Shown: in pieces, positions 51,378-60,496 of the stretch
Layout of the letters: every line of letters begins with the position of its first letter
Position numbering within the stretch: the stretch's first letter is position 1
DNA from: CAIYPG01 sp903864555
GTDB lineage: Bacteria > Pseudomonadota > Gammaproteobacteria > Burkholderiales > SG8-39
Reading direction: 5' to 3'
Length of the DNA stretch: 64,000 bases
Assembly: GCA_947474715.1 (NCBI GenBank)
Contig: CANJJT010000002.1
Location: 62,001-126,000, forward strand
Notes under the pieces: model-generated
Databases searched by the model: none
What the model saw: only the letters and a program-made list of their open reading frames with translations
Told to the model about the DNA's origin: nothing
Program-made: the position numbers and the translations under genes

Positions 51378-53457
51378 TCCGGATCTCCTTGAGTTCGCCT
51401 ATGCTGAATCGGTCCCCGGGACCGACCAACGTGGTGGCACCGTACTCCTCGATGACCGCCGGGCCCTCCGCCGCGAAGCCGACCGGCAGTGCATAGCGGT
51501 TGTACACCGGTGTGCTGACATGGCGGCCGGCGTCGAGGAAATACACCTCGCGTGTCCGGGCCCCGCCCTGGTGGGCACTTCCCTGGCTGTTCATCAGGCC
51601 ATCGGTGTCGGGACGGCGCATCCCCAGCGTGGCCGCCACATGCACGGCGACGAATTCCACCGGCGCCCCGGGCATGGAATGGCCATAGCGCTGGTGGTAG
51701 GCCGTGTGGAACTGGCCGGCCAGGTCGTCCAGGGACTGGCCCTGGATGAGCGCCACCTTGAGCGAATGTTTCTGCCCGACATAGCGCAACTCGGCCTGAT
51801 TGCGAAAGGCCACGCTGGCCCTGCTCGCCTCGCTTTCGCGGCCGAAGTCGGCCTCCATGGCCTGGCGCGAGTCGCGCTGCAGTTCATCGACCATCGCGGC
51901 CAGCTTCTGCATCGACGCCGCAGACAGGTCGGCCACGAAGGTGCGCGCCGAGTCCAGCCGCGCCTCGGCCAGCAGCATGCCGGTGGCCGAGAAGTTGCCC
52001 GGCTCCGGCGGGATGATGACCAACGGGATGTGCAGCTCGCGCGCCAGCTCCGCCGAATGCAGCGGACCGCCGCCGCCATAGCTCACCAGGGCGAAGTCGC
52101 GGGGATCCTTGCCGCGCGCGATGGAGATGCGCTTGATGGCATCGGCCATGGTGAACCCGGCGATGGTGAGCATGCCGCTGGCTGCGCGCGTGACGCCCTC
52201 CTCGCCGCCGTACTGCAGCGGCGCGGCAATCTTCTGCGCGATGGCCTGGCGCGCGGCGGCCGCATCCAGCTTCATCTCGCCGCCGAGGAAGAAGTCGGCA
52301 TCCAGCCGGCCCAGCACCAGATTGGCATCGGTCACCGTGGGTTCGGTGCCGCCGCGCGAATAGCAGACCGGGCCCGGTGTGGAGCCGGCGCTGCGCGGCC
52401 CCACCGACATGCTGCCGTTCTCATCCACCCAGGCAATGGAGCCGCCGCCGGCGCCCACTTCGATGATGTCGATGACATTGCCGCGGATGGGGAAACCGGT
52501 TTCCTCCCCGCCGATGTAATAGGTGGATTCCACCGCATACTCGCCGTTCTCGATCAGGATGCATTTGGCTGTGGTGCCGCCCATGTCGAAGGCAATGATG
52601 TTGGGCAGGCCCAGGGCCGAGGCATAGCGCGCCGCGCCGATGCAGCCGCCAACGGGGCCGGACTCCACCAGTGAAATGGGCTCGCGCACCGTGCGTGCTG
52701 AAGACACGACGCCGCCATGCGAGCCCATGAACAGCAGTGAGCCCGGAAAGCCGACCTTGCGCAGGCTCTGGTCGAAATGCTCCACATAGCGGCTGACCTG
52801 CGGACCGACATAGGCATTGGAAGCGGCGGTGGCGGTGCGTTCGAACTCGTGCCATTCGCGCGTCACCTCGGTGCCCGAAGTGACGAAAGCCGCGGGCAGC
52901 AGCTCACGCAGCAATGCTACTGCGCGCTGCTCATGCACAGGGTTGGCGTAGGCGTTGAGGAAGGAGACCGCCACGGCCTCCACGCCGGACTGCGCGAGGC
53001 GCACGGCCAGCCCGCGCAACTCGTCCTCGGCCAGCGGCGTTTCCACCGTGCCATCGGCGCGCATGCGCTCGCCCACCTCGAAGCGCAGTTCATGCGGAAT
53101 GAGCGGCTCATCGCGCCGGAAGCGCAGATCGAAGGGGCGCATGCGGTTGCCGCGTGCGATCTCCAGCACGTCGGCAAAGCCGCGCGTGGTGACCAGTGCG
53201 GTGCGGGCGCCGGAACGTTGCAGCAGGGCATTGATGACGAGGGTGGTGCCATGCTTGACGAAGATGGCGTCCTTCGCATTCACCTCCGCCCGTCGGATGC
53301 AGTCGAACACACCGCGCCCGAGGTCGTCGTAGGTGGTGGGGCTCTTGGCAAAGCTGAGGGCGCCCGTGTCGAGGTCGCAGGCCACCAGATCGGTGAAGGT
53401 GCCGCCTATGTCTACGCTGAAGATGAAAGCCACTTTGTTATCCCGCGAAATGCTCAT
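51361..53457 (-). CDS. Hydantoinase/oxoprolinase N-terminal and A domains (HyuA-like)
   Basis: 698-residue ATP-using alpha subunit. The actin/ASKHA-type N-terminal phosphate loop is SVDIGGTFTDLVACDLDTG (about 14-32). VKHGTTLVINALLQRSGART follows, then IIAFDMGGTTAKCILIENGE (second phosphate loop), IEVGAGGGSIAWVDENG, TVTDANLVLGRLDADFFLGG and FALVSYGGGGPLHSAELARE. The ATG at 53457 (MSISRDNKVAFIF) is chosen because the domain begins there; the longer frame upstream has no homology. It is coupled to the B subunit; Bug(7) lies downstream. Divergent from the glutathione S-transferase. Confidence 0.94.
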   Translation of the reverse strand: MSISRDNKVAFIFSVDIGGTFTDLVACDLDTGALSFAKSPTTYDDLGRGVFDCIRRAEVNAKDAIFVKHGTTLVINALLQRSGARTALVTTRGFADVLEIARGNRMRPFDLRFRRDEPLIPHELRFEVGERMRADGTVETPLAEDELRGLAVRLAQSGVEAVAVSFLNAYANPVHEQRAVALLRELLPAAFVTSGTEVTREWHEFERTATAASNAYVGPQVSRYVEHFDQSLRKVGFPGSLLFMGSHGGVVSSARTVREPISLVESGPVGGCIGAARYASALGLPNIIAFDMGGTTAKCILIENGEYAVESTYYIGGEETGFPIRGNVIDIIEVGAGGGSIAWVDENGSMSVGPRSAGSTPGPVCYSRGGTEPTVTDANLVLGRLDADFFLGGEMKLDAAAARQAIAQKIAAPLQYGGEEGVTRAASGMLTIAGFTMADAIKRISIARGKDPRDFALVSYGGGGPLHSAELARELHIPLVIIPPEPGNFSATGMLLAEARLDSARTFVADLSAASMQKLAAMVDELQRDSRQAMEADFGRESEASRASVAFRNQAELRYVGQKHSLKVALIQGQSLDDLAGQFHTAYHQRYGHSMPGAPVEFVAVHVAATLGMRRPDTDGLMNSQGSAHQGGARTREVYFLDAGRHVSTPVYNRYALPVGFAAEGPAVIEEYGATTLVGPGDRFSIGELKEIRIDCRN

Positions 53458-53660
53458 GTCGGTGGAGGAACGGCCGGCAGCGTCAGGCAGGTCGCCGGCC
53501 TTGTCTGCCTTTTGGGGACAAGGCCCCCCTTGGCAGCCGCAGCAGTATAAGCAGCGGGCAAGGATACTGCATAGAATCGCCCGGGGCTGTCCTGCCTGCC
53601 GGCGCGAAACTCTGGCCCGGCCCGGCAGGCGCACCGCGCCGGCAAGCCGGACAATGCCGT

Positions 53661-53742
53661 TTTATTATTATCAATTTAGAATTGTAGTCTCTGTCATTAT
53701 TGAAACAAGCTATTTATTATTATCATTCATCAGGAGAACCCC
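53661..53742 (+). promoter_or_regulatory. AT-rich promoter region of the glutathione S-transferase gene
   Basis: About 80 bp unusually rich in A and T just before the gene, including TTATTATTATCAATTTAGAA and the small palindrome CAATT-TAG-AATTG (53672-53684). TTGAAA at about 53699 and TTATTAT-type -10 sequences downstream are candidates. No exact promoter can be fixed. Confidence 0.35.
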
Positions 53743-54360
53743 ATGCCCCAGATCACCCTGCTCGGCGGCTACAGCAGCCCCTTCACGCGCAAGGTGCGCA
53801 TCGTGTTTGCCGAAAAAAACATGGCATTCACCCTGGAGCAGGTCACCACGGCCGGCGAGGACAACCCGGTGATTCCGCGCAACCCGCTCGGCAAGATCCC
53901 CACCATCATCGTCGATGGTGGCCAGTCCATCTATGACTCACGCGTCATCGTCGACTACCTGGAAGCCATCGCGCCCTCGCCCGCCTTGCTGCCGGCCGAC
54001 GGCATGGACCGCGTGATGGTGAAGCGCTGGGAAGCCCTCGGCGATGGCATCTGCGATGCCGGCGTGGCCTGCATGGGCGAAAAGCGCCGCACCGCCAACC
54101 AGAGCCAGGACTACATCGACCGGCAACTGGGCAAGGTGAAACGCGGCATCGCCGTGGCAGCGAAGGAACTGGGCGACAAGCCCTGGTGCCATGGCGGCAG
54201 CCACACGCTGGCCGACATCGCCCTGGGCACGGCGCTGGGCTACATCGCTTTTCGCTTCCCCGATTACGACTGGCAGACGGCCTACCCCAACCTCAAGGCC
54301 TTCCACGAGCGCATGATGGCGCGGCCGGCGTTTTCCTCGACGGTGCCCGCGGATCACTGA
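53743..54360 (+). CDS. Glutathione S-transferase family protein
   Basis: 205 aa. The thioredoxin-like N-terminal domain has LGGYSSPFTRKVRIVFAEKN with the likely catalytic Ser11/Ser12, cis-Pro in GKIPTIIVDGG, and YDSRVIVDYLEA. The C-terminal helical domain has HTLADIALGTALGYIAFRFP, the N-capping box Asp region. CAGGAGAA precedes the ATG. It may detoxify or isomerise a catabolic intermediate of the adjacent hydantoinase or CaiB clusters. The substrate is unknown. Confidence 0.92.
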   Translation: MPQITLLGGYSSPFTRKVRIVFAEKNMAFTLEQVTTAGEDNPVIPRNPLGKIPTIIVDGGQSIYDSRVIVDYLEAIAPSPALLPADGMDRVMVKRWEALGDGICDAGVACMGEKRRTANQSQDYIDRQLGKVKRGIAVAAKELGDKPWCHGGSHTLADIALGTALGYIAFRFPDYDWQTAYPNLKAFHERMMARPAFSSTVPADH

Positions 54361-54425
54361 GCCATCACCATCACGGCAGGGACAATGACAAAGCAGTGTC
54401 CCTTGATCGCGCCAGAGAGGGCCGC

Positions 54426-54596
54426 ATGACCATGCGACACCAGCCAGTGGATGGCATCCGGCTTTCAGTCAGCGAAGCTTCCGGCCTGGGGGAGCGGGCG
54501 CTCAGGACCCTCGACTACGACGAGGAGCAGGCGAATGCCGTCTGCAATTACCTGATCGATAATCAGCCACTGCGGTTGCCCCCCATCCATGCATGA
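54426..54596 (+). pseudogene. N-terminal remnant of an Ldh/malate dehydrogenase (Ldh_2) family gene
   Basis: 56 codons: MTMRHQPVDGIRLSVSEASG, ERALRTLDYDEEQANAVCNY, LIDNQ, then a stop shortly after. This reproduces the first helices of NAD(P)-dependent Ldh_2-type oxidoreductases (sequence type LxxxALxxxGYDEExAxxxxxHLID), which are normally about 340 aa. The rest is absent; the next gene starts about 40 bp on. A deletion is inferred. Confidence 0.55.
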
Positions 54597-54637
54597 TGCG
54601 ATGATCCGGCACCCTTCCCTCATGGCCTCATGGCCGC

Positions 54638-55852
54638 ATGAAACGGCAACCCTCCATGGGCACACTCCCGCTCGCAGGCATTACCGTCGTCTCCCTGGAA
54701 CACGCCATCGCGGCGCCCTTCTGCACCCGGCAACTGGCCGACCAGGGCGCGCGCGTGATCAAGGTGGAGCGACCGGACAGCGGCGACTTCGCGCGCGCCT
54801 ACGACAGCCGGGTGAATGGGCTGTCCTCGCACTTTGTCTGGACCAATCGCGGCAAGGAAAGTCTGACCCTGGACCTGAAGCAGCCCGCGGCGTTGGACGT
54901 GCTGCGGCAACTGCTGGCATCGGCCGACGTACTGGTGCAGAACCTCGCCCCCGGGGCCGCGGCACGGCTGGGCCTGTCCTTCGAAGTGCTGCACCAGGCG
55001 CATCCACGCCTCATCGTCTGCGACATCTCCGGCTATGGTGACGACCCTGTAGCGCCCGGCCCCTATCGCGACAAGAAAGCCTATGACCTGCTGATCCAGA
55101 GTGAAGCGGGCTTTCTTTCAGTCACCGGCACGCCCGATTCGCCGGCCAAGGCCGGCTGCTCCATCGCCGACATCGCCGCCGCCATGTACGCCTACAGCAA
55201 CATCCTCACCGCGCTGATCGAGCGCGGCCGCACCGGCCGCGGCAAGCGCATCGACATCTCCATGCTGGAAGCCATGACCGAGTGGATGGGCTTTCCCATG
55301 TACTACGCTTTTGAAGGCGCCGAGCCGCCGCCCCGCGCCGGCGCGGCGCACGCCACCATCTATCCCTACGGCCCCTTCCCGGCTGGTGACGGCCAGTCGG
55401 TGATGCTGGGCCTGCAGAACGAGCGCGAATGGCGGGTGTTCTGCGGGCAGGTGCTGGGCCTGCCCAATGTGGCCGTGGATGCGCGCTTCGACTCCAACCC
55501 CAAACGCAATGTCAACCGGGCGGCGCTGCGCGAGATCATCGTGCAGGTGTTTGCCGCACTCGATGTATCTGAAGTCCAGCGGCGCCTGGATGCAGCCGGC
55601 ATCGCCAATGCGCGCCTCAATGACATGGCCGCGCTATGGGCCCATCCGCAATTCCAGGCGCGCAGTCGCTGGGCCAGCGTGGACACGCCTGCAGGCCCGG
55701 TGCCGGCGCTGCTGCCACCAGGGGCAGCCGATGCAGCGGAGGTGCGCATGGATGCAGTGCCAGCGCTGGGCGCCCACACCGAGGCCATCCTCGGTGAGTT
55801 GGGATTGGGTGCCGAGGCGATCACCCGCCTGCGCGCGGCAAAGGCCATCTGA
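54638..55852 (+). CDS. CaiB/BaiF CoA-transferase family protein (2)
   Basis: 404 aa, normal length. Motifs are LPLAGITVVSLEHAIAAPFC, DQGARVIKVERPDSGDFARA, catalytic Asp150 in KKAYDLLIQSEAGFLSVTG, and CSIADIAAAMYAYSNILTAL. Transfers CoA between acids, possibly from succinyl-CoA. MKRQPSMGTLPL suggests the start at 54638, or at 54656 (MGTLPL). It lacks the basic extension of the CaiB protein at 44320. Convergent with Bug(8). Confidence 0.92.
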   Translation: MKRQPSMGTLPLAGITVVSLEHAIAAPFCTRQLADQGARVIKVERPDSGDFARAYDSRVNGLSSHFVWTNRGKESLTLDLKQPAALDVLRQLLASADVLVQNLAPGAAARLGLSFEVLHQAHPRLIVCDISGYGDDPVAPGPYRDKKAYDLLIQSEAGFLSVTGTPDSPAKAGCSIADIAAAMYAYSNILTALIERGRTGRGKRIDISMLEAMTEWMGFPMYYAFEGAEPPPRAGAAHATIYPYGPFPAGDGQSVMLGLQNEREWRVFCGQVLGLPNVAVDARFDSNPKRNVNRAALREIIVQVFAALDVSEVQRRLDAAGIANARLNDMAALWAHPQFQARSRWASVDTPAGPVPALLPPGAADAAEVRMDAVPALGAHTEAILGELGLGAEAITRLRAAKAI

Positions 55853-55883
55853 GCACCTGGCCGGCAAGAGCCGGCCAGGACCG

Positions 55884-56870
55884 CTAATCCTCGATCTTCA
55901 CGCCGGCCTTCTTCATCACGCCATCCCAGCGCGCATAGTCGGAAGCGTAGGCGGCCTTCAGTTCGGTCGGGTTGAGCGGGGCGCCGGGCAGCGCGCCGTC
56001 GGCGGCCATCTTGTCCTTCAGCTCCGGGGCGCTCACCGCCTGCACCAGCTCGCGGTTGAGCACGCCGAGAACATTCGCTGGCGTCTGCGCATGGATGTAA
56101 AGCATGTAGGTATTGGCCACCTCGTAGTTGGGCAGGCCCATTTCGGCGATGGTGGGCACCTCGGGCATGTCGGGCATGCGCTGCAGGCGGGTGATGCCCA
56201 GCAGCTTCGCCTTGCCGGCATGCACCGCCTGGATGCCCTGCAGCGAGGCCAGCGCCACTTGCAGGCGGCCGGCCACCAGGTCCACATACATGGGCGTGGA
56301 GCTCTTGTAGGGGATGTGGATCATGTCCACGCCGGCACCGGCCTCGAACAGCTCCAGCCCCAGGTGCATGGCCGAGCCCACGCCATTGGAACCGTAGTTG
56401 AGCTTGCCCGGATTGGCCTTGGCGTAGGCGATCAGTTCCTTGAGCGAGCCAGCCGGCACGCTGGTGGGCACGATCAGGTAGTACCAGGTGGAGCTCATGC
56501 GCACCACCGGCGCGAGGGTGGTGCGCACGTCCTTCTCGTAGCGGCCCGATGCGGCATTGATGAGCAGGGTGCTGCCCGCGCTCAAAAGGGTGTAGCCGTC
56601 GGGCGGATTGGCAGCCAGCTGGTTGATGGCGATGCCGCCGCTGGCGCCATTCTGGTTGTCGACGATGACGCTGGCGCCGGTGCGCTCGGCGAACTTGTTG
56701 GACACCGCGCGGGTGATGATGTCGAGTCCGCCGCCGCTGCCGGTGGTGACGATGACGCGGATGGGCTTGGTGGGAAAACCATTGGGCAGCAGCGGCTTTT
56801 TCTGCGCCAGTGCGGCCGATGAAAGCATGCAGCCGAGCAGCGCTGCAGCAGCAATGCGGGAAATGTTCAT
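55884..56870 (-). CDS. Bug/TctC-type substrate-binding protein (8)
   Basis: 328 aa. The signal peptide spans about 1-22 (MNISRIAAAALLGCMLSSAA, LAQ). Motifs are RVIVTTGSGGGLDIITRAVS, GASGGIAINQLAANPPDGYT, GVGSAMHLGLELFEAGAGVD, HIPYKSSTPMYVDLVAGRLQ. GAGGGG precedes the ATG at 56870. The same frame stays open far upstream, but that part overlaps the phosphotransferase gene antisense-frame and is not real. The phosphotransferase gene ends 75 bp upstream on the same strand. Confidence 0.93.
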   Translation of the reverse strand: MNISRIAAAALLGCMLSSAALAQKKPLLPNGFPTKPIRVIVTTGSGGGLDIITRAVSNKFAERTGASVIVDNQNGASGGIAINQLAANPPDGYTLLSAGSTLLINAASGRYEKDVRTTLAPVVRMSSTWYYLIVPTSVPAGSLKELIAYAKANPGKLNYGSNGVGSAMHLGLELFEAGAGVDMIHIPYKSSTPMYVDLVAGRLQVALASLQGIQAVHAGKAKLLGITRLQRMPDMPEVPTIAEMGLPNYEVANTYMLYIHAQTPANVLGVLNRELVQAVSAPELKDKMAADGALPGAPLNPTELKAAYASDYARWDGVMKKAGVKIED

Positions 56871-56944
56871 GTAACCCCTCCTGTGCGATATTGAAGCTTC
56901 ATCGCGCCGCCGCTGTGCCGCGGCTGCCGCGATGCCCACGTGGT

Positions 56945-58024
56945 TCAGCCTTCCCCGGCGATCACCTTCTGCGCAAAACCCCAGGCCAGGTCGGCGAGCG
57001 GCTTCGCCCGCTCGCCCGCGGAATGCGCCCGCGCGCTGGAGGCCGTGCCTTCGAGCGCGCGCTTGCGGATGCCCTGCAGGATGGCGGCAAAGCGGAACAT
57101 GTTGTAGGCCAGGTAGAAATTCCAGTGGGCGATGCCGGCGCGCCCGGTGCGCCGGCAATAGGCGGCGACGTACTCCGGCTCGGTGGGAATGCCCAGGGCT
57201 GGCAGGTCCAGACTCTTGATGCCGCGAAACTGCCCGGGCAGCACATGCCAGCCCATGCACTGGTAGGACAAATCGGCCAGCGGATGGCCCAGCGTGGACA
57301 ACTCCCAATCCAGCACGGCCAGCACGCGCGGCTCGGTGGGGTGGAAGATCATGTTGTCCAGGCGGAAGTCGCCATGCACGATGGAGGTCTCGTCCCCCGC
57401 CGGGATGTTCTCGGGCAGCCAGGCGATGAGCTGGTCCATGGCCGGCATCACTTCGGTCTCGGAGGCGCGGTACTGCCTGGACCAGCGCGCGATCTGGCGC
57501 CCGAAGTAATTGCCGGGCCGACCGTAATCGGCCAGGCCGATGGCCTGGTAGTCGACGCTGTGCAGCGCGGTCAGCACGCGGTTCATCTCCTCGTAGATGG
57601 CGCGGCGTTCGGCCGGCGCGAGGCCGGGCAGTTCCTGCTGCCAGAAGATGCGGCCTTCGACGCACGCCATGACCATGAAGGCGCGGCCGATCACCGATTC
57701 GTCCTCGCACAGGGTGAGCATGCGCGGCACCGGAAAGTCGGCCTGGCCGAGCGCGCTCATGATGCGGTATTCGCGCTCGATGGCGTGTGCCGAGGGCAGC
57801 AGTTTGGCCACCGGCCCGGGCTTGGCGCGCATCACATAGCGGCCGCTGCCGGCGCTGAGGCGGAACGTCGGATTGGACTGGCCACCCTTGAACTGTTCCA
57901 CCGACAGCGGGCCCTTGAAGCCGGCGACATGCTGCTCCAGGTGACGCTGCAATGCTGCGGTGTCGAAGCGGTGGCCGGCCTGGACTTCGCCGGTGCCGGA
58001 GAAGACCTCGTCTTCAGTGCTCAT
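56945..58024 (-). CDS. Aminoglycoside phosphotransferase-like (ACAD10/11-type) kinase
   Basis: 359-residue protein-kinase-like fold of the APH family. It has the ATP-lobe segment FKGGQSNPTFRLSAGSGRYV with Lys/Arg region YVMRAKPG, the catalytic loop IVHGDFRLDNMIFHP and the metal-binding LAVLDWELSTLGHPLADL. Relatives fused or next to acyl-CoA dehydrogenases (ACAD10/11) phosphorylate 4-hydroxyacyl-CoAs, so a similar role in hydroxy-acid catabolism is possible; antibiotic resistance is unlikely. Neighbours are Bug(8) and a LysR regulator. Confidence 0.88.
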   Translation of the reverse strand: MSTEDEVFSGTGEVQAGHRFDTAALQRHLEQHVAGFKGPLSVEQFKGGQSNPTFRLSAGSGRYVMRAKPGPVAKLLPSAHAIEREYRIMSALGQADFPVPRMLTLCEDESVIGRAFMVMACVEGRIFWQQELPGLAPAERRAIYEEMNRVLTALHSVDYQAIGLADYGRPGNYFGRQIARWSRQYRASETEVMPAMDQLIAWLPENIPAGDETSIVHGDFRLDNMIFHPTEPRVLAVLDWELSTLGHPLADLSYQCMGWHVLPGQFRGIKSLDLPALGIPTEPEYVAAYCRRTGRAGIAHWNFYLAYNMFRFAAILQGIRKRALEGTASSARAHSAGERAKPLADLAWGFAQKVIAGEG

Positions 58025-58130
58025 GGGGTGGGACCGTCAGGGGAGTGTCGGGCGATTATAGCGAGCGGCCTGCGGCTCTCGTGGCGGCACCGGAACGGCA
58101 ACGGTGCGGCCATGGCCACACCGGGGGGCA

Positions 58131-59219
58131 TCAACGGCGCGACCCGCGCCGCGCGGCAGCCGGCGCCTTGCTGCCCTTGCCACGCTTGCCGTTGCGGACC
58201 GTGTCTTTGCCTTTGTCCTTGTCGCTGGCAGGTTTGCCGGTCTGCAGTGGCTTGTCGCCCGCCGCAGTCTTCGCCGCGGCGCGGCCCGAGCGCGCCCTGC
58301 TGCCGACATGGCGCAAGGCAATCGAGTCGGACACGTCATCGACGATGCGGCAAATCAGGCGCGCCACTTCCCGGCTGGCGAGCGAGGCAGGCCGCTGGTT
58401 GGTGATGCCCAGGGTGACGATGCGTTCGATGCCGGGATTGACCAGCCGCGAGGCCTGCAGCCGGCCTTCGCGCACTTCGTGCCCGGCGGCATAGCCAGCC
58501 AGTACGGTGTACACGCCACCGCCGACGACAATGTCCTTCTGCACCGGCAGTGAGTTCGCCTCCAGCACCACCGACAAGGAGATGCCCTTGCGGCGTGCCA
58601 ACTGGTCGAGAATGACGCGCAGCCCATTGGGCGGCCCGGGGAGCACCAGCGGCAGTTGGTCGAGCTGGTCGAACTTCACCGTCGGCGCGCGTGTCAGGGC
58701 ATCGCCGGCAGGCCCGATCAGATAGGTGTCCACCACACCCAGCGCCTGCTCGTTGCCCACTTCAGCACGGCCGTAACGGAACAGTACGGCCATGTCGATG
58801 CGCCCGCTGGCGAGCCACTCATCGAGCTGGCCGTTGGAGCCCCCGAAGACATTCAGGCGAACCTCGGGATGGCGGGCGCGCATTTCACGGAACAGGCGGT
58901 CAACCAGCGGATGGGCCATCGAGGCGAGCAGGCCGATGCGCACTGCGCCGCCAGGCACGCCAGCATGGCTGCGCACTTCATGGGAGAGTTCATCCAGGCC
59001 AGCCAGCAGGCCGCTGATGCGCGGCAGGATGCGCTCGCCGAGTTCAGTGAGGGTAAGGCCGCGGCCGGTGCGATGAAACAGGCGGCCACCACAGTCGCGC
59101 TCGAGCGCCGCCAGCTTGCGGCTGAGGGCCGAGGGCATGGTGCCCAGCGCCACGGCGGCGCGCGTCAGACTGCCCTGTTCGGCGACCAGGGCAAACAGCT
59201 TGAGGCTGGCGAGATCCAT
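58131..59219 (-). CDS. LysR-family transcriptional regulator with long basic tail
   Basis: 362 aa. The HTH is at about 1-60 (MDLASLKLFALVAEQGSLTR, ALGTMPSALSRKLAALERD), the effector domain about 90-300 (VRIGLLASMAHPLVDRLFRE). A C-terminal extension of about 50 residues is rich in Lys, Arg, Ala and Gly (AAAKTAAGDKPLQTGKPASD, KRGKGSKAPAAARRGSRR). Such a tail is not part of the usual fold and may add non-specific DNA binding. It lies between the phosphotransferase and Bug(9), all on the minus strand. Confidence 0.92.
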   Translation of the reverse strand: MDLASLKLFALVAEQGSLTRAAVALGTMPSALSRKLAALERDCGGRLFHRTGRGLTLTELGERILPRISGLLAGLDELSHEVRSHAGVPGGAVRIGLLASMAHPLVDRLFREMRARHPEVRLNVFGGSNGQLDEWLASGRIDMAVLFRYGRAEVGNEQALGVVDTYLIGPAGDALTRAPTVKFDQLDQLPLVLPGPPNGLRVILDQLARRKGISLSVVLEANSLPVQKDIVVGGGVYTVLAGYAAGHEVREGRLQASRLVNPGIERIVTLGITNQRPASLASREVARLICRIVDDVSDSIALRHVGSRARSGRAAAKTAAGDKPLQTGKPASDKDKGKDTVRNGKRGKGSKAPAAARRGSRR

Positions 59220-59359
59220 GGCGGCTCAACAGCCCAGGCATGACCTTGCCGGACTGAATACCGCCCGGAAGGCCTGATAAGAATAACCCGATTCAACCAA
59301 TGGTGACGCTATTCAGATCTTGTTTTTGATCATAATGGCACGGCCAGAGCCGGCACGAC

Positions 59360-60337
59360 TCACTCCGTCGGAGGCTTGATGCCGCCCACTTTCACCAACT
59401 GCTTCCAGCGTTCGATCTCGACAGCAATCAGCTTGCGGAAGGTTTCCGGTGAGCCACCCGTGGGCACGCCGCCGTCATCGGAGAGCACCTTCACCACGTC
59501 GGGCGACTTGAGCACCTTGTTCAGTTCGGCGTTGAGCACCTTGATCGCCGCGGCCGGTGTGCCGCGCGGGGCCAGCCAGCCATGCCAGGTGGTGACATCG
59601 AAGTCCTTCAGGCCGGATTCGGCAAAGGTGGGCAGGTCGGGCAGCACCGGTGAGCGCTCGGCCGTGGTCACCGCCAGCGGGCGCAACTTGCCTGATTTGA
59701 TGAAGGGGCTGGCGCTGATGGGATTGGCGAAGGCGGCGTGCACCTGGCCGGCGATCAGATCCTGCGTTGCCGGACCGGTGCCCTTGTAGGGGACCATGGT
59801 GGTCTTGATGCCGGCGGCCTCTTCCAGCCAGACCGCGGCAAAGTGGATGGTGGTGCCGGTTCCGGACAAGGCGAAATTGAGCTTGCCGGGGTTGGCACGG
59901 GCCCAGGCGAGGAATTCCTTCATGTTGTTGGCCGGAAACTTCGGGTTCACGGCGAATACATAAGGCGCCTTGCTCATCAGGATGATGGGCTCGAAATCCT
60001 TGAGCGGATCAAAAGGCGGCTTCTCGTAGAGCGCCGGCACATTGGTGAAGCCAGGGGAGGTTGCCAGCACCGTGTAGCCGTCGCCAGGCGCCTGCGAGAC
60101 CACGTAGTTGAAGGCGATCAGCCCCCCCGCCCCGGCACGATTGTCGACGAGGAAGCTCTGTCCAAGCGATGCGCCCATCTTTGCGGAAAACATGCGTGCC
60201 TGGATGTCGGTGGCACCGCCCGGTGCCAGCGGCACGACCACGCGCACCGGCTTGACCGGGTAATTCTGTGCACTCGCCTGCGATGCCACGACCAATGCAG
60301 CACCCAGAATGGCGCCCTTGAGTGAAACCTTGTGCAT
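59360..60337 (-). CDS. Bug/TctC-type substrate-binding protein (9)
   Basis: 325 aa. The signal peptide spans about 1-23 (MHKVSLKGAILGAALVVASQ, ASAQ). Motifs are RVVVPLAPGGATDIQARMFS, GAGGLIAFNYVVSQAPGDGY, GTTIHFAAVWLEEAAGI, MVPYKGTGPATQDLIAGQVH, GSPETFRKLIAVE. A weak GAAAGGAAT precedes the ATG at 60337. It lies in a run of minus-strand genes: isocitrate lyase-like, amidohydrolase and this receptor, probably one catabolic operon. Confidence 0.93.
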   Translation of the reverse strand: MHKVSLKGAILGAALVVASQASAQNYPVKPVRVVVPLAPGGATDIQARMFSAKMGASLGQSFLVDNRAGAGGLIAFNYVVSQAPGDGYTVLATSPGFTNVPALYEKPPFDPLKDFEPIILMSKAPYVFAVNPKFPANNMKEFLAWARANPGKLNFALSGTGTTIHFAAVWLEEAAGIKTTMVPYKGTGPATQDLIAGQVHAAFANPISASPFIKSGKLRPLAVTTAERSPVLPDLPTFAESGLKDFDVTTWHGWLAPRGTPAAAIKVLNAELNKVLKSPDVVKVLSDDGGVPTGGSPETFRKLIAVEIERWKQLVKVGGIKPPTE

Positions 60338-60496
60338 GTTGATTCCTTTCGCGTTCAATGGGCCCTGCGCCTTGCCCGCCCTGCCATGGCATGGCATGCA
60401 GGCCGGCTAAAAATACAGCCGGGACCGCTTGCAGGCAAGTCGGTCCCGGAAGTTGGGCGCTGCTGGTGCTGTGTCGTACCGTGCGCGGCGCCCTGC

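Noticed and set aside
51214..52674. Plus-strand open frame of 486 codons
   Set aside because: Antisense to the hydantoinase A and B genes, which have unmistakable motifs; composition is typical of a shadow.
56871..57710. Upstream extension of the Bug(8) reading frame
   Set aside because: The frame stays open through the phosphotransferase gene region but shows no homology; the signal peptide and ribosome-binding site fix the start at 56870.
56945..58024. Antibiotic (aminoglycoside) resistance kinase
   Set aside because: The catabolic context and resemblance to the ACAD10/11-type branch argue for a metabolic kinase; no resistance-gene signature is visible.
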